Assembly (NCBI GenBank): GCA_026692885.1
Contig: JAPLNJ010000272.1
Location: forward strand, 1-20,211
Direction of reading: 5' to 3'
DNA length: 20,211 nt
From: Planctomycetota bacterium
Lineage (GTDB): Bacteria > Planctomycetota > Planctomycetia > Pirellulales > Pirellulaceae
Shown one piece after another: positions 13,501-20,180 of this stretch. Each line of letters begins with the position of its first letter. Positions within the stretch are counted from its first letter, which is position 1. Both the position numbers and the translations under genes were made by a program. The notes beneath the pieces were generated by a model that saw only the letters and a program-made list of their open reading frames with translations, was not told the origin of the DNA and ran no database searches.

Positions 13501-16202
13501 ACCACCTCCATGCGATCGGCCTTTTCCCCGTTGATTTGGACGCTGTGGACCGAGATGCGGACTTGGCCTACGGGCGTATCAATCTGGTCGATCATGGTGC
13601 GAATGACATTGACGCCCTTGAGTGGCCCGCGAAGCTGAATCAACCCCTCGCCGATGACGGAGACGGAAACCTGTTCGACGGGGTCATTCGAGTTGATGAC
13701 TCCGGGCACGTACGTGTCGGGATCCTCGTGCGCTGCCGCGACTTCGCGGCGGAATTGCTCCTGAGCAGCCAGTTTCTCCTGGGCTTCGGCCTGTTGCGTC
13801 AGTTCGTTGGCAGCCACCTCCTGGTCGCGGAGGGCCTGGACGTCGGCGCGCAGATCTTGCGATTTGGCGGTGAACGAGCGAACGGCGGAGTCCAATGCTT
13901 TGATCTGGGGATCGATCGCGGGGTCCGCGGTAGGATTAGCGCGTCGATAGTTTGTCAACTCCTGCATGGCGGTGTTCGCGGACTGCTCGGCGACCTGCAA
14001 GGCGCGCTCCTTTTCACGTGTCTTCTGCGACTTCATGATCGCGGCCCGCTCGGCCTGTTGGCGGGCGATCGTTTTCTGCTCGGCGTCATTGCGGGCCTTG
14101 TCCGCCAATTGCCGTTGCATGTCGACGCCCTGGCGGTTGTACGACTTGACCTTCCGGTTGATCAGCTGTGCGACGCGATGAGCATCGCGGTAGTAGTACA
14201 GTCGTGCCACCCGCGTCTCGACCTTGTCGTTTGGGTTGAACCCATCGGGCACGTCCCGTGGTTTAGTGAACTCGGGAAACGGCACGTAGTCGCCGGTTGT
14301 GTGAGAAATCCCTGGTGCCACGGATGGGGTTGCCGCAAGCACCGACCGTGTGAGCGGAACAGTAGACAACTTGTTGTCGAGCGAGAGGCCGTAGACGTCT
14401 TGGAGTGGATCTTTGATTGTGGTGGTGTCTTTTGTGATCGTACCAATTTGTAGCAGTAACGATCCCTCCGTCTGAATGTCGGCAAAAGTAACGGTCACGG
14501 AGTTCTGCGTCGGATCGAAGGCTACCGTCAGCGGACTTTCGGCATTCGGGACGACAGTTTTCCCGTCCGGTGTCAGCAGGCGGAACCAAGTCGTGGCGGT
14601 CCCGGTCTCGAACTGCAATGGTTTCAGCGGGTTCTCCCGACTGAAGAACAGCGTGATTTGAATGCGGCCGGGCCCGAATAGCATGTTGGGTGGATCGGTA
14701 TTGACGATGCGCGGGCCACGAGTGCGTACTTGGACCGTCACGGGTTTTGAGGTCGGGCTGGTGAGACTTCCATGGACCACCTCGGCGACGTATTGATACT
14801 CTCCGTCTGCCGGTTCCGTGATGAGCGGCGTTGGTGGGGCGGTGGCGGGATCGGAATCGGGCCAAGACAGATCCGAGGCGATCTTGAAGGCAGATTGGCC
14901 GGCGAGAATTCGACCACTCGACGTAAGCTTGTACAGCAATACCCGGCCGTCCTGTCGTTCGTTCTCATTGCCCAAGCCAGCGGCCGAACCTTTGAGATTG
15001 AATGCCTGTGACTTGCTAACTGCGCTACTTGCGTCGTCGAATTGCACGGGCTTTGTTGAATCAGGCATGGTCGCATAGGTGAGCGATGTAATGGAAGGTG
15101 GACCAATGAAAACATCATTTGCTTGGATGGTGTAGGGCACGTGTTTCTCGGCAAAGATGAACTTATCGCCACTGACTACATAGGTTACGAGCCACCCCTG
15201 GAAACCCGCTGAGACGGTCTCTTTTGGGAGGGTAACGGCCGAGATCCAATTGCCGTTGGCAGGAATTCTCGCAGAGTCTGGGATTATCTCACCCAGGAAG
15301 ACGTTTCCATCGTTCTTAGTCCGCTTAAACAACATGCACCGCAGCTCACTTGGCAACTTAGTACAAGTGCCCTGTAGCCGAATGTACGAGCCGTAGATTC
15401 GTACGCTGTTTTCCGAGGTGAGATCTGAAACCTTGAACCCCCTGTCCTTGGCGAAGGGGTTATTGAATGCGTCTGTGACTGCGGGTGGCGTATTTCCGCC
15501 TGGCTCTGCCACGAGGAACCGAATCGTCCCAAGGCTTGCACCGGTGTTTGCGTATGGCGTGGGAGCGAGCGACACGGTGATGGTCTGGACGCCCACGTCG
15601 GGTAGCGTAATCTTCAAATAACTCGTGGTCGGGGAGGCGCCTGCGGTTGTCGCCAACCTAGTCGCATCTGTGCCGTCGGCGGGGATTAGTCGGGGGCCCC
15701 CGCTGGCGTCGACGAAGCCGCCGTTCTTGTCCTTGAGTCGCACTTCCGTTGGCGCAGCAGTAGTACCTGCAAAGTGCAAGGTGACCTCTCGGGTCCGCAA
15801 TCTGACTTCTTGCGAATCCTGAGTGAAGTCCCACCGCAACGGCAGGGCCAACGCATCCTCGGTGAGGAATGCAATCATCTTGCCATCCGGCGATTGAGGG
15901 GCGGCCGCGATCATTAGCGGCAATGCCGCCAGGGCCGCGTCGTGTGCCACTACCTGAAGGTCCGAGTCGCGATCTCCGCTGAGATTCGCGGGGATGGCAG
16001 AAGCGGGGTACTGCTCGTCCGGCAGCGGCAACCGCCGCAATTCTGCGGTGGCCAGTGGCTGGGCCTCCGCTACGCTTCGCGGAAGTGCGTTGGGTTCCAC
16101 GCTGCGGCGCGACCGGATCCGTTCCACGCCCAGGCAACAGACCCCGGCGGCAGACACAATCAGACCGATGATCAACCAACGAGGGACAGACCGCACCGCC
16201 AT
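10593..16202 (-). CDS. giant secretin-like outer-membrane protein (1869 aa)
   Basis: The protein starts at ATG 16202 (AAGGAGT 7 bases upstream) with an N-terminal membrane/signal segment (PRWLIIGLIVSAAGVCCLG, 7-25). Residues about 100-625 are beta-rich, Ig-like in places (PRIVNTDPPNMLFGPGRIQI at 497-516 resembles Big_5 domains). VETRVARLYYYRDAHRVAQL (661-680) plus VSVSVIGEGLIQLRGPLKGV, then IRTMIDQIDTPVGQVRISVH (867-886), looks like a secretin N1 domain split by a coiled coil (690-825). Residues about 900-1440 are mostly helical, with Cys1023, 1036, 1045 and 1051. The secretin core resumes near 1450: ILANNRDFAKVSPSASMEFD (1475-1494), GTGFEIRPVVQPDGQAVVFR (1596-1615), then VPGLEDVPLVGVLF (1673-1686; DNA 11186-11145). 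This last piece fits the second half of the PROSITE secretin signature; the first half is poorly conserved. Residues 1770-1869 are a Pro/Gln/Asn-rich tail. Ordinary secretins are 400-800 residues. A multimeric outer-membrane pore role is inferred. Confidence 0.78.
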   Translation of the reverse strand: MAVRSVPRWLIIGLIVSAAGVCCLGVERIRSRRSVEPNALPRSVAEAQPLATAELRRLPLPDEQYPASAIPANLSGDRDSDLQVVAHDAALAALPLMIAAAPQSPDGKMIAFLTEDALALPLRWDFTQDSQEVRLRTREVTLHFAGTTAAPTEVRLKDKNGGFVDASGGPRLIPADGTDATRLATTAGASPTTSYLKITLPDVGVQTITVSLAPTPYANTGASLGTIRFLVAEPGGNTPPAVTDAFNNPFAKDRGFKVSDLTSENSVRIYGSYIRLQGTCTKLPSELRCMLFKRTKNDGNVFLGEIIPDSARIPANGNWISAVTLPKETVSAGFQGWLVTYVVSGDKFIFAEKHVPYTIQANDVFIGPPSITSLTYATMPDSTKPVQFDDASSAVSKSQAFNLKGSAAGLGNENERQDGRVLLYKLTSSGRILAGQSAFKIASDLSWPDSDPATAPPTPLITEPADGEYQYVAEVVHGSLTSPTSKPVTVQVRTRGPRIVNTDPPNMLFGPGRIQITLFFSRENPLKPLQFETGTATTWFRLLTPDGKTVVPNAESPLTVAFDPTQNSVTVTFADIQTEGSLLLQIGTITKDTTTIKDPLQDVYGLSLDNKLSTVPLTRSVLAATPSVAPGISHTTGDYVPFPEFTKPRDVPDGFNPNDKVETRVARLYYYRDAHRVAQLINRKVKSYNRQGVDMQRQLADKARNDAEQKTIARQQAERAAIMKSQKTREKERALQVAEQSANTAMQELTNYRRANPTADPAIDPQIKALDSAVRSFTAKSQDLRADVQALRDQEVAANELTQQAEAQEKLAAQEQFRREVAAAHEDPDTYVPGVINSNDPVEQVSVSVIGEGLIQLRGPLKGVNVIRTMIDQIDTPVGQVRISVHSVQINGEKADRMEVVAKHIQTYIDQARFLTMQSSEMLRKAVVQVASQKAEEARGLFPGDTQEDRDQRYLYGFFGKDFIDELRAMDSEFLNSGNKLLSLHSMDTTSLSSALNLMALAKNSTRREIFDRFEAMLQGELCQAEMNYLAAGVACKTKHFPLACRDPKYCAMAGNAKFESLKGFFNAEIGHDDTITPLQREFLRLAQIFKSRLVTELEYKQRVMERALIEERLGDRLGELRDAREKERIAKEAFAQARSSRRAEIASAQTQLELAFAEIAALVNDSNTLRGELAWMRPAAKLIKDKKEYGVVPLGEARISFKYHSNEPLKLAVVDEQGGEIGGQEAAEEIGARAFWRAQVTVDGVFQKLRAFKFQRSLNDFRLANQYQQELNGLRDVAKGSKVKQQRVEFEERNLQKVVDYKECVERLLSSVTKTAQELKQRAELLLVDIRSPDANLRQVSKNWVQLRFDIEDSLWKPTAERTQLLSKVDKVFETLLDSESKLSLAREEAELSRRPLDHKKLLDMLIDDLEEKYIELLDGTRAHTANVDNYLKRLTTALDDDFNTQFYFPTFRQVREASQFYDVQFGQTETTSILANNRDFAKVSPSASMEFDLPKRDILLTEGLNGAKAMMNDFGALANDPTFLAMAKMKSGQSGATPTAGSAGGFGMVRDVLPGLSTSTSEQMMSQNANGGQQFGSNLENLIPDPAVYKFETGTGFEIRPVVQPDGQAVVFRFNYMYSTNIREPVRADEKHLGRIKRHYIDTDVQLSNFELREVSRYTVALKAARTSRGVPGLEDVPLVGVLFRPLPSAEASLQQSLIMAQATIFPTLFDLMGLRWAPAVSDLDPLRVSNTEFVIRNRNRVLKNRVYDEASSYVDSFLRIPEAERRTDLYRSQETVPAQHPNGYQGPGLNQRDSQLQEGHQPNRARPQERFIPGQSREGAPFNPGRGYGVPQGTRVENYPLEPVAPGNPYPEPIVEPNQGGWQGNR

Positions 16203-16459
16203 GATTATGACTCCTTGGGATCGCTCGCCTCGGACCGGAACGAGATCGACGCAGCGCCAATCGGCGCCAGATCTCCGCGCAGTACCAGTCGCCCGCAGAA
16301 GCCACATAAACGGTCTTCCCCGAATAACCGGTTCCAGCCGTCAATTCGGCATGACCGTTTGGAATCTACATGCCGGTACTCACGTATGGGGGGAAATGCG
16401 CGCGAAACGCGATGGCAGGAGTCGCGTGGTAGCGATTAGGCAAGCTGTAACGGCAGGCA

Positions 16460-16502
16460 TTGGGCCTTGATCAGAACGCGCAACGTTACGATCAAGGCCC
16501 AA
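16460..16502. repeat. perfect 13-bp inverted repeat
   Basis: TTGGGCCTTGATC (16460-16472) and GATCAAGGCCCAA (16490-16502) are exact reverse complements separated by 17 bases. It lies just downstream of the terminator of the 812-aa gene and upstream of the giant gene. It could be an operator, a second terminator stem without a T-run, or a relic repeat. Confidence 0.6.
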
Positions 16503-16519
16503 CCGGACCGCCAACTCAA

Positions 16520-16566
16520 ACGAAAAACCGCCAGTCGATGCCCCACAGAGGGCATCGCCTGGCGGT
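16520..16566 (-). terminator. Rho-independent terminator of the 812-aa gene
   Basis: On the minus strand, ACCGCCAG, a 2-base bulge and GATGCCC pair with GGGCATC, a 2-base bulge and CTGGCGGT around a 6-base loop, followed by TTTTTCGTTT. The stem begins 31 bases after the stop codon of the 812-aa gene. Stem plus T-run is a classic intrinsic terminator, so the giant gene probably uses its own promoter. Confidence 0.82.
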
Positions 16567-16597
16567 CCGAGCGATGCGAAGAGTATCACCAGCGCGA

Positions 16598-19036
16598 CTA
16601 GTTCGACGTGTTCTGACTCAGACCCGCCAAGCCGAAGCCAAAGCGGGCCGTGCCCTCACGGCGAATCGTTGCATCTTGCCCCATTTCCCCGTAGCAGCGG
16701 CGTAGGATCTCGCTACGGCCCTCGACCACGTAGTTGCGCGAGATTCTGGGGCTGAACTTCCCATCGGTACCCTTGGTCGGCTGGAACTCGATGGGTTGGA
16801 GGGTCACCGTATACCAGGGGCCGCCCGAAGTCGCCTGGATCAGCAGACGCAGTTGAAGCGTCGTCGGCACGGCCGGCGTGCCGATCGTGAAGCAGACGTT
16901 GTAATTGCCCTCCCGGTCGAACGAGAACTTCATATCTTCGTAGATGACTGCACCGTCACGATCCAGCACCTCGCCCCGGACCCCGAACTCGCGCATCGGA
17001 AAATGGGCAGTCGAGGCAAAGAAGAAGGGGTGGACGGATTCCTTGCGGGCTTGGGGCTTTTTCCTAGGCACAACGTCTGGGGGTATTTTACGCCCTCCAT
17101 TAGCGACATCTGGATCATGGTTTGGGGTTGATGGATCTGCCGCGGCCAGGTGCTCTTTGGCCCTAACGCAGTTCCGGGTAGCGATCCCGGCTTGTTCATC
17201 GGCGTTGGTTCTGGCGGCGACGGCATTATCTGCCGCGCCCTTAGCCAGGGCGAAATCATCCCAGGGGATTGCCGCCAACGCGCGGTCCGCCGCCAGGGCC
17301 GCCGTCAGAGCCGCCTGAGCCGCCGTGTCACGGGCACTCTTGGCCGCCGTCGCATGATCAGCCACTTGTCTTGCGTAGAAGCGGGCAGTCTGAGCTTGGG
17401 TAGCCGCATCCGAGGCCGTATTTCTCGAAGCCTGCGCTCGATGGGCCGCAGCGTTGTAGGCAATTTCCGCCTCGTGGGCGTCCCGCTGCGCTTTATCGGC
17501 GGATTCTTTTGTACGGGTGGCCTGGTATCGCGCGATGCGGGCCTTCGAAGAATCACCCTGTTTTTCTTCGCTGACCGCGGCGAATTCGTCGGCGTTGGCC
17601 AGGGCAATGGCGCCGGGCACAACAGCACGTGCATTCTGGAGAGTGGCCTGAGCCGAATCCCTCTCCCTGGCTGAGGCCTGCGCACTCGCCTCGGCCTCGC
17701 CCGCCCGAACGTCGGCTTGGCGAGCCAGAGCGGCGGTGCGGATTTCAGCGTCCAACGCTAGTTTGGCTGCCCCGGCTGCGGCTTGGCTCGCCTTCTCCGC
17801 GGCTGCGGCTTGGCTGGCTGCCGTGTTGGCCAGGAATTGAACTATTGCCAAGTGGGCGGTTGCACCCTCGAACATTTTAGTAACCGTCGCAGGAACCCCG
17901 ACGCTTCGCAGTACGGTTGGCAAGGCAGGAATTCCACCACGCTCCGACGCAGTCGAATGCGTCTGGGAATCGCCAGTTGCTGAGACAGGAGAAGGCTGCG
18001 ACGACTTGGACGGGATGTCGTTCAGCGTCGACTGCATCTCCCGAGACGAAGCCTCTTTCTTCTCGCCCGTCGAACTAGCGTTCTTGTGCCGAACGCTTGG
18101 CGTTGGCTTGAGCAGATAAACCTTCTCGTCGTAGTAGTGAAACACGACTTCGTTGGAGGGTTCACTGGTCACGCTGCAGCCAGCGGGATTCCAAACGGTG
18201 CGGACGGTCAGCGTGTGCACGCCGGGTTCAATCAAGCCTTGGAGTTGGACCAGCCGACAGCAGGACTCGTTCGTCAGTCGTAATGAACTCGGCTTGCCGT
18301 CGAGATAGGCCACCACGGAGTCCTGTTCCGTCACGTCGGCCAAACGCACCTTGACGGCGGATTTGGTGATCGAAATCGTCCCGGCTTTCGGCACCGGGGT
18401 GGGCTCACGGTCCGAGTCGGAGATGGCGACGATCTTCGGCGGCGCGGGCAGGCTGGCCTCAAAACGCAGCGGCCGGGACAAACGGCTCCAACGCCCGTCG
18501 AGCAGATAGCGGGCCTGCAACAGGTGCTTGCCCGGTGCGAGGCAGGGCAAGCGGTAGGTGTAGGTCAACGTGACCTGTTCCGGATCCTGCTCCCAACCGA
18601 TCGGTTCCCCGCGGGTCGCAGAATACTGCTGATTGTCCAGGACTTTCCCATCCAGCAGCAACTGCATATATCCCAGCTTGTCGACCTCCTGCAGTTTCAT
18701 CTGCAGGTCCACGAGCACCGTATACAGGCCCATGGGAACGGCGGGCCAGAGCGCGGGTTTGTCCGACGATGTCAATTCGCCCTCGGTGTCCCGGATGCCA
18801 ACCATGAATCCCCGCAGTCGCACGACAGGAGCCGGCGGTCGACTCGCGTCGAGGCCGTCGCTTGCCCCCTCCTCTCCCATCCAGACATCGTGACCAAGGA
18901 CGCTGTCGACTCCGTGAACGAATCCTGGATGGCCATGACCGAGATGCCCGATGTGCGTCCCCGAGCAGTGCCCTGTCGGACAACCACCGGGCGTCAGGGC
19001 CACCGAACAAAGCAAGAAAACCGTCGTCGCGAACAT
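16598..19036 (-). CDS. exported 812-aa protein with Ig-like folds and long Ala-rich helix
   Basis: Starts at ATG 19036 (GAGG 8 bases upstream), giving signal peptide MFATTVFLLCSVALTPGG; the longer frame to 19147 adds a hydrophilic leader and is rejected. The mature N-terminus is Cys/His-rich (CPTGHCSGTHIGHLGHGHPG, 19-38), possibly metal-binding. Residues 70-195 and 200-305 are two beta-sandwich-like units, the first with LAPGKHLLQARYLLDGRW and the second with LIEPGVHTLTVRTVWNPAGC, both typical of Ig/PKD-like folds. A Ser/Thr/Lys-rich linker (310-370) leads to a very Ala-rich helical region (395-635) with heptad-like spacing (AAAEKASQAAAGAAKLALDA), likely a long coiled coil. After a basic linker (PPDVVPRKKPQARKE), the C-terminal 670-812 is a beta-rich domain (FPMREFGVRGEVLDRDGAVI; PWYTVTLQPIEFQPTKG). 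Family unknown. Its position before the secretin gene suggests an envelope partner, such as a periplasm-spanning or surface element. Confidence 0.78.
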   Translation of the reverse strand: MFATTVFLLCSVALTPGGCPTGHCSGTHIGHLGHGHPGFVHGVDSVLGHDVWMGEEGASDGLDASRPPAPVVRLRGFMVGIRDTEGELTSSDKPALWPAVPMGLYTVLVDLQMKLQEVDKLGYMQLLLDGKVLDNQQYSATRGEPIGWEQDPEQVTLTYTYRLPCLAPGKHLLQARYLLDGRWSRLSRPLRFEASLPAPPKIVAISDSDREPTPVPKAGTISITKSAVKVRLADVTEQDSVVAYLDGKPSSLRLTNESCCRLVQLQGLIEPGVHTLTVRTVWNPAGCSVTSEPSNEVVFHYYDEKVYLLKPTPSVRHKNASSTGEKKEASSREMQSTLNDIPSKSSQPSPVSATGDSQTHSTASERGGIPALPTVLRSVGVPATVTKMFEGATAHLAIVQFLANTAASQAAAAEKASQAAAGAAKLALDAEIRTAALARQADVRAGEAEASAQASARERDSAQATLQNARAVVPGAIALANADEFAAVSEEKQGDSSKARIARYQATRTKESADKAQRDAHEAEIAYNAAAHRAQASRNTASDAATQAQTARFYARQVADHATAAKSARDTAAQAALTAALAADRALAAIPWDDFALAKGAADNAVAARTNADEQAGIATRNCVRAKEHLAAADPSTPNHDPDVANGGRKIPPDVVPRKKPQARKESVHPFFFASTAHFPMREFGVRGEVLDRDGAVIYEDMKFSFDREGNYNVCFTIGTPAVPTTLQLRLLIQATSGGPWYTVTLQPIEFQPTKGTDGKFSPRISRNYVVEGRSEILRRCYGEMGQDATIRREGTARFGFGLAGLSQNTSN

Positions 19037-19112
19037 AGTCAAAACCTCGCAAAGAACTTCGACAAAGGGGGTGGTTTCGGGGCCGGCACAATCCTGACTG
19101 GACAGGTACGAC

Positions 19113-19208
19113 AGGTTAGGCGATCTGTCCGGACGTTTGGCAAACATAGGTCAGGCGATCCGGCCGGACTTCGGACCAACGCACGTCAGGCTGGAAAGCC
19201 TGACCTAC
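19113..19208. repeat. 35-bp imperfect tandem repeats ending in a hairpin
   Basis: Units start at 19113 (AGGTTAGGCGATC), 19148 (AGGTCAGGCGATC) and 19183 (ACGTCAGGC), exactly 35 bases apart. The first two also share CCGGAC at equivalent positions. The third unit folds as GTCAGGC-tggaaa-GCCTGAC (19185-19204). AGGTCAGGC at 19148-19156 can alternatively pair with GCCTGACCT at 19198-19206. This resembles a palindromic intergenic repeat family rather than CRISPR. Confidence 0.6.
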
Positions 19209-19237
19209 AGCCGCTGCTACAACCGGCGCCAATCGAC

Positions 19238-19243
19238 TATAAT
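19238..19243 (+). promoter_or_regulatory. possible -10 element
   Basis: TATAAT in GACTATAATTGCC is a perfect consensus hexamer, but no good -35 sits 16-18 bases upstream. It lies about 390 bases before the DsrE-like start, with a large hairpin between. Minor support only. Confidence 0.25.
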
Positions 19244-19414
19244 TGCCGGACTTCCGGGTTGCACCAATTTTGCGGTGGGGTTGTACGCACGGTGCGGACA
19301 TTATGGTGGTCGGCGAGCGGGGGGCGTTATTGAGGCCTAGCACCAAACGATATTTTGGCCCCTGCGCGTAAAGAATGAGACTTAACGGTTCAGCAGAGAC
19401 GGGGCGCGAGACAA

Positions 19415-19510
19415 GGGGTCAGACGTACAGATTTCAGTTTTCGCGGTCGTGTGCCCAAGCATACGGAAAGCCTTCTGCCCGCGAAAACTGAAATCTGTAC
19501 GTCTGACCCC
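19415..19510. repeat. perfect 32-bp inverted repeat, MITE-like
   Basis: The arm 19415-19446 begins GGGGTCAGACGTACAG and ends TTTTCGCGG. It is the exact reverse complement of 19479-19510. The 32-base spacer is unrelated. Total 96 bp, no reading frame. GGGGTCAGAC ends recall palindromes mobilised by REP-associated or IS200-like tyrosine transposases; this is inference. The perfect arms imply recent insertion or selection. Confidence 0.75.
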
Positions 19511-19633
19511 AGCTGGCGGTCCATCTATGCGAAAGCACAAAACCCCATTCTTGACACCGACAACCCCGCAAACCGTTGGTGCTAGGACTCAGTAGTTTGC
19601 TTGCGGCTGGACCGCGGCGAGGAGTGCAGTTTC

Positions 19634-19978
19634 ATGACGCTGAAGAATGTCGCCATCGTGTTGACCAAGCTGGGCATGGGCCAGGGCCCGCCGGAGCTGA
19701 TGGAACTGTTGCTGGACAGGTACTTGAAGATCCTGTCCGAGGAACCGGACCCACCCCGGTATCTGCTCCTCTACTCTGCGGGTGTGGAAGTGGCCCGCGA
19801 AGGCTCGCGGTACGTGGACTGGTTGCGGGCACTCGAGGAAAAAGGTTGTCAGATGATGTTGTGCAGCATCTGCCTGGACCACTACGGCATGAAAGGCCAA
19901 CACCCGATCGGTATGAGTAGCTGCATCAATGATATCATGAAGGCGATGGACCTCGCGGACAAGGTGATCACGCTCTAG
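19634..19978 (+). CDS. single-domain DsrE/YedF-like protein
   Basis: This 114-residue cytoplasmic protein matches the C-terminal DsrE-like domain of YedF-type proteins. It has a hydrophobic first strand (NVAIVLTKLGMGQGPPELME, 5-24), YLLLYSAGVEVAREGS (43-58), and LRALEEKGCQMMLCSICLDH (64-83), corresponding to the family's LkeLeekGVeIlsCGTCLdyy, then GMKGQHPIGMSSCINDIM and the ending ADKVITL. Family members carry Cys in CGTC; here CSIC (Cys77, Cys80) keeps both cysteines. The N-terminal TusA/SirA-like domain of two-domain YedF is absent. GAGGAG lies about 9 bases before ATG 19634, favoured over the frame start at 19601. DsrE-fold proteins take part in sulfur (or selenium) transfer; the role here is undetermined. 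It stands alone, with no sulfur genes in view. Confidence 0.8.
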   Translation: MTLKNVAIVLTKLGMGQGPPELMELLLDRYLKILSEEPDPPRYLLLYSAGVEVAREGSRYVDWLRALEEKGCQMMLCSICLDHYGMKGQHPIGMSSCINDIMKAMDLADKVITL

Positions 19979-20009
19979 CTCGACTGTCTCACTTCCGCTC
20001 GATTGGATG

Positions 20010-20028
20010 CCACGGGCTTGCCCCGTGG
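20010..20028. repeat. short hairpin downstream of the DsrE-like gene
   Basis: CCACGGG-CTTGC-CCCGTGG forms a perfect 7-bp stem 31 bases after the DsrE-like stop. No T-run follows, so terminator function is uncertain; it resembles palindromic intergenic repeats. Confidence 0.5.
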
Positions 20029-20180
20029 AGGCTCACGTTCGCAACTGGCGTTGATCGTAACAGTGCGAAATGCCGTCACTTCTAGCTGGTCCCGTCCGCG
20101 AAGCTCCCGACGTAAGTCGGTGAGAGCAGTCCCGCCAGCTCCTAACACCGCGGCGCCTCACCGAGTTCCCCCGACTCGTC

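Larger units (their letters stand above)
16203..16597. other. spacer holding a terminator and the giant gene's promoter region
   Basis: This 395-bp gap separates the 812-aa gene (upstream on the minus strand) from the giant secretin gene. Near 16600 it carries a strong terminator for the 812-aa gene and a second perfect inverted repeat. The remaining 16203-16450 should contain a promoter for the giant gene, but I see no clear -35/-10 pair. Confidence 0.5.
19037..19633. other. repeat-rich non-coding spacer
   Basis: About 600 bp without a convincing gene between the divergent 812-aa gene and the DsrE-like gene. It holds 35-bp imperfect tandem units ending in a hairpin (19113-19208), a TATAAT at 19238, and a perfect 32-bp inverted repeat (19415-19510). 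These are listed separately. Confidence 0.55.

Noticed and set aside
13470..14453. 327-codon plus-strand open frame
   Set aside because: It lies wholly antisense to the giant secretin gene, lacks a ribosome site and has the composition of a GC-rich shadow frame.
19113..19208. CRISPR array
   Set aside because: The repeats are imperfect, contiguous in 35-bp units and lack unique spacers; no cas genes are in the window.
18524..19333. 269-codon plus-strand open frame
   Set aside because: Antisense to the 812-aa gene and then running through repeat DNA; no coding signals.
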